Part shown: piece by piece, positions 55,158-64,000 of the stretch
How the letters are laid out: each line of letters opens with the position of its first letter
Numbering within the stretch: position 1 is the first letter of the stretch
Source: Mesostigma viride
Lineage: Eukaryota > Streptophyta > Mesostigmatophyceae > Mesostigmatales > Mesostigmataceae
Assembly (NCBI GenBank): GCA_009746045.1
Contig: RPFO01000175.1
Span: 4,197,794-4,261,793, forward strand
Length of the DNA stretch: 64,000 nucleotides
Reading direction: 5' to 3'
Translations under genes and position numbers: made by a program
Notes under the pieces: generated by a model
Database searches by the model: none
Seen by the model: the letters and a program-made list of their open reading frames with translations, nothing else
Told to the model about the DNA's origin: nothing

Positions 55158-57039
55158 GCAGCAGCAGCAGCAGCAACGACAGCAGCAGCAGCACCCACAG
55201 CAGCAGCAGCAGCTACCGCAGCAGCAACAACCCCAGACGAGGTCACAGCGGCTGCCACGATACCCTGAGCAGCCCGGGTACGAGAATGAAGACACGCTGC
55301 ACTACAGTTATCGGCAGCCAGTCACGGAGCGACCATCACATCCCTGGGCAGGACGGGGTCGCCCCCTGGGACCGCCGCCGGCCCCAGCACATCGGGGCAG
55401 ACGTAGAGTGTCTTTCGGCAGCACTTCCCTGTTACCCACGGTGTTGTGGAACTCGGATGATGACGGGGAGGACACCGGGGCAGATGGCGAGTTCGGTGAT
55501 TTGGAGGGGGCCGTGACGGATATTGAGGGACCAGGGGCGCAGGGCCCGTCCTTTGGAGCTCATAGGCCCCGGGTTCGGCTAGGGGATGACAGAATCGCTA
55601 CCGCACACGACGAGGAGACTCAGACACCCGTCCAGCGACCCGCCCCCCAGCCGCCGCGTCCTAGGACACATGACAGCAGCATCGTCCACTCGCCTGCGGT
55701 CGTCAGCAACCTGAATTTCAGCAGGGTGGCCTTGGATGACCCGGGGTACGAACACCCATCGTCTGTACAGGTGCGGCGAACGCACGGCACGTCGGCCAGC
55801 TCCGGATCTCTCCCCCGGTCGCAGCCCCCAGCCTTCGGCTCCATTGCCTATCGTGAGGTCGGTGGACCCAAGCCTAATACGGTGAAGGCCCCACCCATGC
55901 CTACTTTCAAGAATGTTCCCAAGCTGCACGCGGACATGAAACCGCGGGAGATTGACGAATGGGGGCGCATGTGGCAACAGCAGTATACCGTCTGGTGCAA
56001 CCACCACAGTTGGGAACTGGCCACCTGCGATCTCATCCCGCATGTTGTCAACACCTGCATGGACCCCTCGGTGGTGAGCATCCTGAATTGTGAGAGCATC
56101 GCATCCCAGTCATACCCGCAAACCGTGGAGGAGTTGATGGACCGGGTGCGCCGCAAGCTGATACCCCCAGACGCGGAGCTCCACGAGCGGATCGCTTTCG
56201 GCAAGCTGCGCCAGGGGACCACCCCATATCGCGAGTTTCTGTCCAAGTTTGAGGCCAGCGCCGCTTATCTAACCGACATGACCTGGTACGAGTACAAGAT
56301 CAGATTCATCGAGGCGCTCAGCCCCGAGCTACAGGACGAGGTATTCAAACACTACGCTGAGGTCCCCTGGAAGGAGTGGGACATCCTGAATATCCAGAGA
56401 TACCTTCTGCAGGTGGCCGACGTGGTGACTCGCGGGCGCGCACCCTCGGTGCGTCGTTTCTTCAGGCCAGCTCCCCCGCGGCGGGTGAACCAGCTGTACT
56501 CCACTGAGTCCGCCGGCGAGGAGGAGGACGACTATATCGACGACCCCGACGACGGCTACGCTGACCAGGGTATCAACGCCATCGACGCCAGCAAGGCGCG
56601 TTGCTTCATGTGCAGTGAGGTGGGACACCTCAAGCGCGACTGCCCCAAGCTCAGAGGCAAGCACACCGGTCGCGGCGCAGGGGAGATTGAGCCCAGCATT
56701 CGTTTCTCCGGCCCAGCGTTCGGCAGCCGCCCCGACTCCTCCGGTCCCCGGGACAGACCCCGCAATGCGGGCGAGCGGGCGGCTCGCCTGCAGCATGCCA
56801 GACAATCCCCGACCCAGTACCAGCAGCCGCGACCGCCCGCGACCAACTCTACCAAGGGTGTGTTGCGCGCGGTTAATGGGATCGAGGCTCGGCGGCAATC
56901 CTCCTCTTCCGGTCAGACGCAAGCAGTGGCTGGGTACGAGTATGAGGATGAGGAGGAGGCTGACGAGGAGGAGGAGGGGGGGGAAGAGGGCGGGCAGTCG
57001 GGCGAGGCGGCCTCCCGTCCCACCGCTCCTCGGGAGTAG
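54745..57039 (+). CDS. Gypsy Gag with Gln-rich tract and zinc knuckle, 764 aa
   Basis: ATG at 54,745 (MPTPRRRRNQTRNARETD). A charged N-terminus leads to a long Gln tract from (CAG)n with Arg interruptions (about residues 112-172). The retrotransposon-gag capsid domain spans about residues 385-555 (DEWGRMWQQQYTVWC ... YREFLSKFEASAAYL). One CCHC knuckle follows at about residue 628 (CFMCSEVGHLKRDCPKL). The C-terminus is Glu-rich. It stops at TAGTAG; the pol frame lies at -1 and is open across this stop, so frameshifting is a plausible route to Pol. Confidence 0.88.
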
Positions 57040-57050
57040 TAGCCTTACCC

Positions 57051-57842
57051 GTGGGGTTGGGCCCCGGGGTAGATGATAGGGTAGATGATAGTAGAGATGA
57101 TAGGGTAGATGAGAGGGTAGAGAGATCAGACAGTAGCCCTGAAGTGGAGCCGAGTAGAATAGAGGTAGACGTCAATCACGTGGCTTCCGGCTCAGACGCG
57201 GCCTCCCAACCGGCGCGTGTGTCTCCCGGAGGTCCGCGGCATTTGTTTCTTTTCAGTGGGGGGTTACTTGTTCCTCCCACCGTCCTGGACCCGTATTTGA
57301 AAGAGAAAACGGTCATGGACGTGAAGTTTTTGGTCGACACCGGCGCCTCCACGTCTTTCATCAACGAGGCCCTGGTGCGCCGACTGGGTCTGACCCCTCG
57401 CCCGCACACCACGGCCGTGCATGTGACCTATTCGGACGGTCGCCAACACCGGTCGCCCGGCTTGGCAGATATCAAGGGTGTGCTGCAAGGCACGCCGGTT
57501 GACTTGGCGGCGACTATCGCGCCGCTGGGAGCCGCAGACATCATCATCGGGCTAGACTGGTTGGATAAGCAGGATGTGGACATCAGTGTGCGCCGACGAG
57601 TAGTTTGGTTTCCGGATGGATCCTTTTGGTGTCCCGACAGCGAGTACAGGGCACAGGCCGCGGAGGTCCATAACATTACACACGAGCGCTCGGCGGACGG
57701 GCCTCGACCAGCGTCCCAGATCCTGATGAGCAGCAAGACGCTGGCACGCCAACTTCGGAAGGGCAACACTAGGAACTCGGGGGTGGTAAATTTACCACTT
57801 TTTATCACTTTTTACCACCTTTTTACCACCTCGAGGTGGTAA
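57051..57842 (+). CDS. Gypsy Pol, protease part (then cut by CACTA insertion)
   Basis: The frame is open from within the end of gag. After repeats encoding VDDRVDDSRDDRVDERV (from GTAGATGATAG units) it contains the aspartic protease: MDVKFLVDTGASTSFINE with the DTGA active site near 57,338, and IIIGLDWLDKQDVDI near 57,545. The true Pol sequence ends at 57,766; the remaining codons to 57,842 are CACTA DNA. It continues in frame at 61,371 once the insertion and one AA duplication are removed. Confidence 0.85.
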   Translation: MGLGPGVDDRVDDSRDDRVDERVERSDSSPEVEPSRIEVDVNHVASGSDAASQPARVSPGGPRHLFLFSGGLLVPPTVLDPYLKEKTVMDVKFLVDTGASTSFINEALVRRLGLTPRPHTTAVHVTYSDGRQHRSPGLADIKGVLQGTPVDLAATIAPLGAADIIIGLDWLDKQDVDISVRRRVVWFPDGSFWCPDSEYRAQAAEVHNITHERSADGPRPASQILMSSKTLARQLRKGNTRNSGVVNLPLFITFYHLFTTSRW

Positions 57843-58090
57843 AAGAGGTCTAAGGGTGGTAAAAAGTGATAAAAAGTGATAAAAAGTGATAAAAAGTGAT
57901 AAAAAGTGATAAAAAGTGGTAAAAAAGTGGGTATATTTTACCACTTTTTACCACTTTGTGGTAAAAAGTGGTAAAGTGGTGGTAAAAGGCTTGTGCAAGT
58001 GGTAAAAAGTGATAAAAAGTGGTAAAACCGAAGAAGTGATAAAAAGTGGTAAAAAAATACCACATGAGCATGCACACAAGTGGTAAAAAC
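57767..58090. repeat. CACTA left subterminal repeats
   Basis: More than a dozen direct and inverted copies of GTGGTAAAAAGTGATAAAA-like 9-10 nt units. In CACTA elements such arrays are transposase binding sites. The matching array at the right end is inverted (61,021-61,370). Confidence 0.85.
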
Positions 58091-59822
58091 ACAAGTGCTA
58101 AACCGACAAAAATGTCAGGCGCAAAACGACAAGAAAAGCATCTTTATTCATTCAATCATCAAAATATTGGCATGGTTGTCAGGTGAACCTGCTACATATG
58201 GTGTTTGTCAACCGTAGGAGACTTCTTGCGCCTGCGCCTGCCCCAACAGTATACCACGAGAAAAATCATGAGCTTTATTTCATTAAGTCATTAATGTGAA
58301 AAAAAACTCAGCACCACTAAGGTGCATTATAGGGTTATCATACAATATAGCCAATGTACCATCAAAGCCGCGAGCCACGAGGTAGCCATGGCTGACAGCG
58401 GAGATCATAACTTTCTCGTTTGGGCACCGAATTCGGCTGTGAATATCACAATCGCTTCGTCTTTCTAAGACGCACACGCTGATATAATTTTCCGAAGCTA
58501 TTGCGCAATATGTGATGAGCAAACGCTCCTCGACACAGGCAGCCTGGCGGCTGCGCTAAGCCCTGAAAATACGTCTGCAGCTCCGGCTGCAGGCTCGCCC
58601 TCAGGTCCGGAAGGCAGTGGTGACACTAGTCGGGCACTGGTGGTCGCCCAGAGCCCTCATTTGATGCCCAGCACGTTGAACGCGTTGTGTCGGCACAGCG
58701 ACCACCCTGCATTCAAACAAAGGCACACCGATAACCAAGAAAAGAGTATGCAAATGTGTAGCCTTGTTCATTGAAATTATGGCTGGCTTACGCAAAGAGC
58801 GACTGTAAGATGACCTATACAGTGGGGCCGGAAACAGGTTGCTTGATGAGGACGTTAATCGGGCTTCGCTGGCCGGGAGTGTCTAGTGGTGAGAACCATT
58901 GCTGCGATCGCTTTCCCACCATTTACGAGGAAATAACCGCAAATGAAAAACCACTGAAACGGTCTAGCTAGTCAGTCATTACATTAGCCATATGCCATGC
59001 ATGCTTCCAAACGTCCAAGAACTGCACACGGTGCAAATGCAAAAATCCGGAGGACACGACTTCATTGCTTCATATTTGTATGCAGAAGAATAAATAAGTG
59101 ACATGCATTAAGGGCCCGCCTGCATAAAGGGCCTGCAGTCTGATTCGGGCCCAACGGCAGCACCGCCATAGAAGATAAGGGCCCGCAGTCTGATGCGGGC
59201 CCCAGGGCACCACCGCCATAGCAGAACTCGAAGGGGTCGTGGTGCGCGTGAAAGGTAATGTATGCCCTTTGTCGGTAGGTACCGTTGGGGTCAAATTGGA
59301 TGCCGCCAAAATCGGGCCGACGCGTCAACAGACTGAGGCCGTCGATGAGTGCCATCGTGCGGCTTGGGTAACTTCTGTTGGAAAACTTCAGGTAAGTTAA
59401 CTTAATGCAAACCACTGGTCGCCCGCGTCGGGAACCGGCCCAACGGCTCTCCCGCAAAAAATTACGCGGCATACTGCATAAGTCGTCGGATCGTTACATT
59501 TCGACGGTCAAGATTTCATGATGAGGTTTGCGTTCAATTTGCCGCAGTTTGCAACCCAGAGAAAGTAGTCGTTGGACTCGTTGCCCACGATGAAACAAAA
59601 ACAAGCAAGCTGTTTCCGGCCCCACCGTCTAGGTCATCTAGTCGCTCTTCACGTCAGCCGGCCATTATTTCGCATGTAAGGCTACACATTTCCATTAAAA
59701 ATTAAATTAAATTATAACATGCCTCCGTGGGGAGGTCATGTAGCACATATTTCATGATGGATGGGGTGGAGGAAGCCGCGTGATCGAACTATCCTAACTC
59801 TATCTAGAAAATCCTAACTACA
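58091..59822. other. CACTA interior, possible captured gene fragments
   Basis: Short minus-strand frames at 58,283-58,522 (YLVARGFDGTLAILYDNP) and 59,062-59,472 (TYLKFSNRSYPSRTMALIDG) look protein-like. The first has no ATG near a plausible start and could be an exon, and both lack recognised domains. A near-duplicate of about 50 bp (GGGCCCGCAGTCTGATGCGG type) occurs at 59,110-59,220. Otherwise nothing is supported. Confidence 0.35.
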
Positions 59823-60519
59823 CTACTCATCAAAACGCCTCCTCCGCTTGGGGGGAGGTGGCTTGCCCACAGGGTCGGGCGTGTGCGCCTTGACAATCTT
59901 CTTCCACCGCGTCTTGTCCTGCATGGCAGTCCAAAGACGGGAGAGAGAGTGGATGCGGTGCTCAAACTGGGCTGGGACCACTAGGTCGTCCAGCAACATC
60001 TGAACGTAGCCATACGTGAGCACCGTGAGGACGAGGACCTTGAAGAGCATGCGCTTGCGGTGCCCGTCCAGGCCCTTCGAGCGCCAGTAGGGTGTGAGCG
60101 AACGGAGCTTGGCCCAGGCAAGGCCGATGCGGGTGTCCACATCGTCGGCGGTGTCAGGAAGCCAGCTCCCCAACAGCTTGAAGCGGTCGCGGAACGGGAC
60201 CTCCGTCCCGTCTAGCAGCCGTGGTAGCGGCGGGCGACTGGAAGCCCCAATCACCATAGCCTCAGTTTTGACACTAATCTCCAACCCCACCGCCCGCGCC
60301 TCCAAGCCCAGACAGTCCATCCAGGTCTGAATGTGCTCGGGGCGCGCGATGAGGGTGGTGTCGTCCGCATAAATCAAGTCGGCCAGGCGGTAACCAGGTT
60401 CAACCCCGCCGTACAATGAATAATGATGTGCCGTGATCAGAATGATGTGCCGCTGAATGGTACCCTCCCATGCATCTGTGATGTACTTGTGTGTTTCTCC
60501 CGTGGTGGTACTCCTTGTG
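59823..60519 (-). pseudogene. LINE-type reverse transcriptase fragment, 5'-truncated
   Basis: The minus strand encodes YRLADLIYADDTTLIARPEH at about 60,330-60,390, the YADD box of non-LTR reverse transcriptases. Then come AVGLEISVKTEAMVIG and FRDRFKLLGSWLPDTADDVD, typical of the sequence just after the palm. It ends with a Pro/Arg-rich tail at 59,823. The 5' RT motifs and the endonuclease are missing. Most LINE copies are truncated at the 5' end like this. It lies wholly inside the CACTA element. Confidence 0.75.
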
Positions 60520-60539
60520 CCTGCAGGACTACGGAGTGA

Positions 60540-60960
60540 CGGTTGGCTTGAAGGAGTCTTGGCAGCCACGTGGCACCGGGTCTTGGCAGCCACGTGGCAG
60601 CGAGTCAATCGGGATGACTGTTTTTACAAAGAATAGCTGGCCTGTGGCGGGGCATGAATCATTTTGGTTGTTTTACTATGACGAATACATAGCACCTTTG
60701 TTCCGGTGCATCGATAGGGTTGACAGTTTTTCGCCTGTGGCGGCAAGTCAATCGGGATGACGGCTTTTATGAAGAATAGCTAGCCTAGCGTGGGGCCATA
60801 ATTGGGATGATGGTTCTTATGACGAACAGCTGGCCTACATATGCCAGGGCATCAATCGGGATGACTGTTTTTTGGACGAGTAGGCTAGCTTTACAATGTG
60901 GCGCTGCCTGATTGATGTAATCATACCATGTAATCAAAGCATTTATTTGGAATGATGGGC
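60540..60960. repeat. Degenerate TCAATCGGGATGACxGTTTTT repeats
   Basis: Four to five spaced copies of CAATCGGGATGACNG and of AGAATAGCTGGCCT-like sequence, about 70-110 nt apart, inside the CACTA element. Two tandem copies of GTCTTGGCAGCCACGTGGCA lie at the left. No coding frame. Confidence 0.6.
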
Positions 60961-61020
60961 TGCATTGTCATGGTGCTGCATCATCACCATTGGCTGTGAT
61001 CTATCTTCCTTTTTTCCCTG

Positions 61021-61370
61021 TGTTTTTTACCTTTTTACCACCGATTTTTTCACCTCCATGGTGGTATTTTTTACCACCTCTTGGTGGTATTTTTTACCAC
61101 CTCTTGGTGGTAGTTTTTACCACCTGTTTTCACCCTCGTTTTTACCACCTGGTGGTATTTTTTTACCACGATGGCGGTCAGGTGGTAAAATGGAGGTGGT
61201 AAAGGCTTTTACCACCCCTTGTTTTACCACCTTTTACCACCTGTTTTACCCCTTTTTTACCACTTTTTATCACTTTTTATCACTTTTTATCACTTTTTAC
61301 CACTTTTTACCACCGGGTGATATAGATTTTACCACTTTTTACCACTTATATCACCCCCGAGTTCCTAGTG
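61021..61370. repeat. CACTA right subterminal repeats
   Basis: Inverted copies of the left array (TTTTTACCACC, TTTTTATCACT), ending in the terminal CACCCCCGAGTTCCTAGTG. Confidence 0.85.
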
Positions 61371-64000
61371 AAGGAATACACGATGTACCGCATCGACCTG
61401 GACAGCACTCAGGCCATGCTCAACGAGATCGGCGTCGGCTTCACCCCGGACGAGCTGGCGCGGTTCAACGCTGTCTTGGAGAAGCGCGCCACTCTCTTCG
61501 CGGACCGCACGCCCCAGTTCCCTCCCCATCGTTCGGTGCTACATCGCATCCAGGTCCAGGAGGGTTCCGGGCCTACCGCGTCCCCCATGTATCGCATGGG
61601 TCCGGTCGAGCTGGTGGAGCTCAAGAAGATCCTCATTTCGCTGCTCGATGCCGGGCTCATCGAGCCCAGCAACAGTCCCTTCTCCGCAGGCGTGCTGCTC
61701 GTCCCCAAGCCAGGGGGCAAGTGGCGGCTGGTGACCGACTACCGGAAGCTGAACGCCATCACGGTCAAGTCCAAGTATCCCCTGCCGAGGATCGACGACA
61801 TCTTCAACCGCGTCCAAGGGGCTACGTGCTTTACGGTCATTGACTGCGCGGACGGGTTCTGGCAGCTGCGCATCGCGCCCGAGGACTGCCACAAGACTGC
61901 GTTCGCCACGCCCTTCGGTCACTACCAGTTTCGGGTGGCAGCGATGGGCCTGTGTAATTCGCCCGCGTCCTTCCAGATGCTGATGAATGACATCCTCCGT
62001 CCGGTGATGGGCACGGCCCACCTGCCGCAGGTCTCCCGGGATCGGACGGACCCGCACAAGGGAGCGCGCCCACCATGGACCTACAAGCGCACGTGTGCGC
62101 TGGCGTACCTGGACGACATTCTGGTGTATTCCAAGACGTTCGAGGAGCACCTGGAGGATGTTGACGCGGTGCTACAGATCATGGAAGACGAGCACCTGTC
62201 GGCGCGGAAAGCCAAGGTGCGCGCCGGTCGCTGTGTGCCCTTCCTGGGCCACACCCTGTCTGCGGACGGCATCGCGACCGACCCTGAGAAGATCGAGTCC
62301 GTCCAGCAGTGGCCGGTTCCCACGGACGTGAAGGGGGTGCGCAGTTTTCTGGGGTTGGCTTCCTACTACCGACGGTTCATCCCGAGGTTCGCCACCATCG
62401 CTGCCCCGATCAACGCTCTTCTCAAGAAGGGTACTCCGTTCCTGTGGGCTGAGCAGTGCCAGCAGGCCTTTGAGGCTCTCAAGCGCCACCTCACCACAGC
62501 CCCTGTCCTCGTCCTGCCGGACCCGTCCCTTCCCTTCGTTGTGGCTACTGACGCCAGCAAGGTGGCCATCGGGGGCGTTCTCCTGCAGGATCAAGGCAAG
62601 GGTCTGCAGCCCATTGAGTACATCTCACGTACGATGATTCCGGCGGAACGGAATTATCCAGTACACCAACAGGAACTCTTGGCGGTAGTTTACTGCTGCC
62701 ACACGTGGCGTCACCATCTTCTGGGCGCACAGTTCGCGGTGGCCATTAGTGAGCAGGGGGATCTTGACCCCCACCGCCTGGTGATCCACACCGACCACCG
62801 GCCTCTCACCCACCTCCTGGTGCAGCCCAACCTGACGCCCCGTCAAGCGCGGTGGATGGAGTACTTGTCGCAATTCGCCCCGTTTAAGATCCAATACGTC
62901 AAGGGCGCGGACAACGTTGTGCCCGACGCCCTCTCGCGACGGGCTGACTATTGGTTCTACGAGGACATGGACGTGCTGCATACCACCTGCGTCCCAGTGG
63001 CCGCCCCGGGGACCGCCTACGGCGCGGAGCCACGGTCTCCTCGGGCCCGCCATCTTTTTCATCTCGGGTACACCACCATGGATGACTTGTCTCCCACCCT
63101 GGATGAGCCTTTCCGTCAGGGTTCCCACGAGGACGTGGAGACCCCCGGGGGAGGGGAGGGGTCGCACACGCGCGTGCCACTCAGCCATGTGGTGCCGCCC
63201 CAGGGAATTTTTCAGCTTCATCCGCTCGGCCCTCCCACAGTCTTTTCAGAGTTCGTCAACCAGGTGATGGCGGACGCAGAGGACTCGGCAGAGGATGTGT
63301 TCACGGTCACATCTGACCTAGAGACGATGATAAGTCGTTTCACGGTCACGGAAGAAGCGGCCCTCGAGGCCATCAGGGCACACCCGCAGCAGATGGGCGC
63401 TTTCCCGTGCAAGTTCCAGGAAGGGCGCCTGCTCGTGTGTGTCCAGCCGGAGGAATGGCGGCTGTACGTCCCCGAGCTGTGTAGAGCAGCCTTGCTCCAC
63501 GAGCTCCATGACTCCCTCCTAGGCGGTCACCAAGGAATACATCGCCTTCTCCCACGGGCCCGTAAGCATTTCTATTGGCCAGGGATGACGGAGTATATCA
63601 AGACGTACGTGCGCCAGTGCCCCTCGTGCCAGATCATGAAGTCCAGGAACACGGGCTCTCAAGCCGTCCCAAAGACGCTACCGGATCCGATGGGTCCGTG
63701 GGACTCCATCATGATGGATTTCATCGGTCCATTCAAGAAGACGAAGAGCGGCAACAGCATGGTCTTGGTGTTTGTGGACCGACTGACGCGTATGTGTCAT
63801 CTGGCCCCCTGTCCTGCCGACCTCACGGCGGAAGGGTGTGCCAAGCTATACCTTACTCACGTGTTCCGGTTCCACGGGCTCAGCCGACAGTTCATCTCTG
63901 ACCGCGACAAGCTCTTCACGGCCAAATTCTGGCAGGAGTTCTTCGAGCGGTTGGGCACCAAGGTGTCACTGGGCACGGCCTACCACAGCTCTTCGTCGCA
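61371..64000 (+). CDS. Gypsy Pol: reverse transcriptase, RNase H, integrase (runs off right edge)
   Basis: The frame resumes after the CACTA element (KEYTMYRIDLDSTQ) and stays open to 64,000. RT motifs: PSNSPFSAGVLLVPKPGG, KWRLVTDYRKLNAIT, FTVIDCADGFWQLRI and LAYLDDILVYS near 62,105. An extra stretch of about 25 residues (VSRDRTDPHKGARPPWTYKR) precedes the YLDD strand. RNase H: FVVATDASKVAIGG near 62,540 and VIHTDHRPLTHLL near 62,785. Integrase: zinc region LHELHDSLLGGHQGIHR ... CPSCQIM at 63,498-63,640, core MMDFIGPF near 63,712 and FISDRDKLFT near 63,897. The last catalytic Glu and any chromodomain lie outside the window. Confidence 0.93.

Larger units (their letters stand above)
57767..61370. 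mobile_element. CACTA (EnSpm-type) DNA transposon, non-autonomous, 3.6 kb
   Basis: The left end CACTAGGAACTCGGGGGTG and right end CACCCCCGAGTTCCTAGTG are perfect inverted copies, starting with CACTA as the superfamily requires. Dense subterminal repeats of GTGATAAAAAGTG type run inward from both ends (to about 58,090, and from about 61,020). The flanks share a 2-bp AA; CACTA elements usually make 2- or 3-bp duplications. Excision of the element with one AA restores an open gypsy pol frame. No transposase ORF is visible inside, so it depends on another copy for movement. Confidence 0.9.
52873..64000 (+). mobile_element. Ty3/gypsy LTR retrotransposon, incomplete at right edge
   Basis: The order is LTR, primer site, leader, RNase H1-N-like ORF, gag, protease, RT, RNase H and integrase. 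The protease-RT-RNase H-integrase order is that of Ty3/gypsy. It is interrupted at 57,767-61,370 by a CACTA element. The 3' LTR lies outside the window, so the target duplication cannot be checked. It lies 16 nt beyond the stop of the PLV recombinase-like ORF. Confidence 0.9.

Noticed and set aside
57767..58090. CRISPR-like or satellite array of GTGATAAAAAGTG
   Set aside because: The repeats are explained as CACTA subterminal repeats mirrored at the other end of the element.

Overview
This window looks like nuclear DNA of a eukaryote, most likely an alga or another protist, that carries viral DNA broken up by retrotransposons. A chromosomal setting is suggested by three LTR retrotransposons, two of them with perfect 5-bp target duplications in viral sequence, and by a CACTA transposon nested in the third. 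One of the LTR elements starts with a plant-type initiator-Met primer site. I cannot name the host species.

From 1 to about 38.9 kb (apart from two insertions) lies a compact segment of giant-virus (Nucleocytoviricota) type. Short intergenic gaps separate genes on both strands. Recognisable members are a DUF5767-type protein, two small proteins with the giant-virus GSK/GSR...GGL block (DUF5771-like), a staphylococcal-nuclease-like protein, a U-box-like protein, MYND and RING zinc-finger proteins, a possible acetyltransferase, three Bro-N/MSV199-like paralogs (one a remnant), a cluster of large fibre-like genes, and a DDE transposase-like protein with a huge insertion in its catalytic core. 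No giant-virus capsid, polymerase or packaging gene is visible here.

Two LTR elements interrupt this segment. A Ty1/copia-type element (11,890-20,376, minus strand) sits between two fibre genes with target duplication CGATA. A non-autonomous element of 2.6 kb (21,085-23,698) with apparently identical 601-bp LTRs splits a fibre gene, with target duplication ACAAC.

From about 38.95 to 40.2 kb is a gene-free tract: a GGATAG-type repeat array with a 105-bp direct repeat, a telomere-like CCCTATA run, a 211-bp foldback and a perfect 21-bp inverted repeat. It separates the giant-virus part from a second viral unit.

From about 40.3 to 52.9 kb is a unit resembling a polinton-like virus (PLV). It has a probable double-jelly-roll major capsid protein, a penton-like minor capsid protein, a small basic amphipathic protein, a C2H2 protein, several fibre-like proteins, a coiled-coil AT-hook protein, an FtsK/A32-type packaging ATPase with a stop codon inside its P-loop, and the N-terminal part of a probable tyrosine recombinase. 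This unit is cut on its right by a Ty3/gypsy element.

From 52,873 to the end of the window is the gypsy element: LTR, primer site, a separate RNase H1 hybrid-binding-domain ORF, gag, protease, and RT-RNase H-integrase running off the edge. Its pol ORF is split by a 3.6-kb CACTA element (57,767-61,370) that holds a LINE fragment. Many viral ORFs carry single frameshifts, several at homopolymers, so mild pseudogene decay and uncorrected assembly errors cannot be told apart from the sequence alone.
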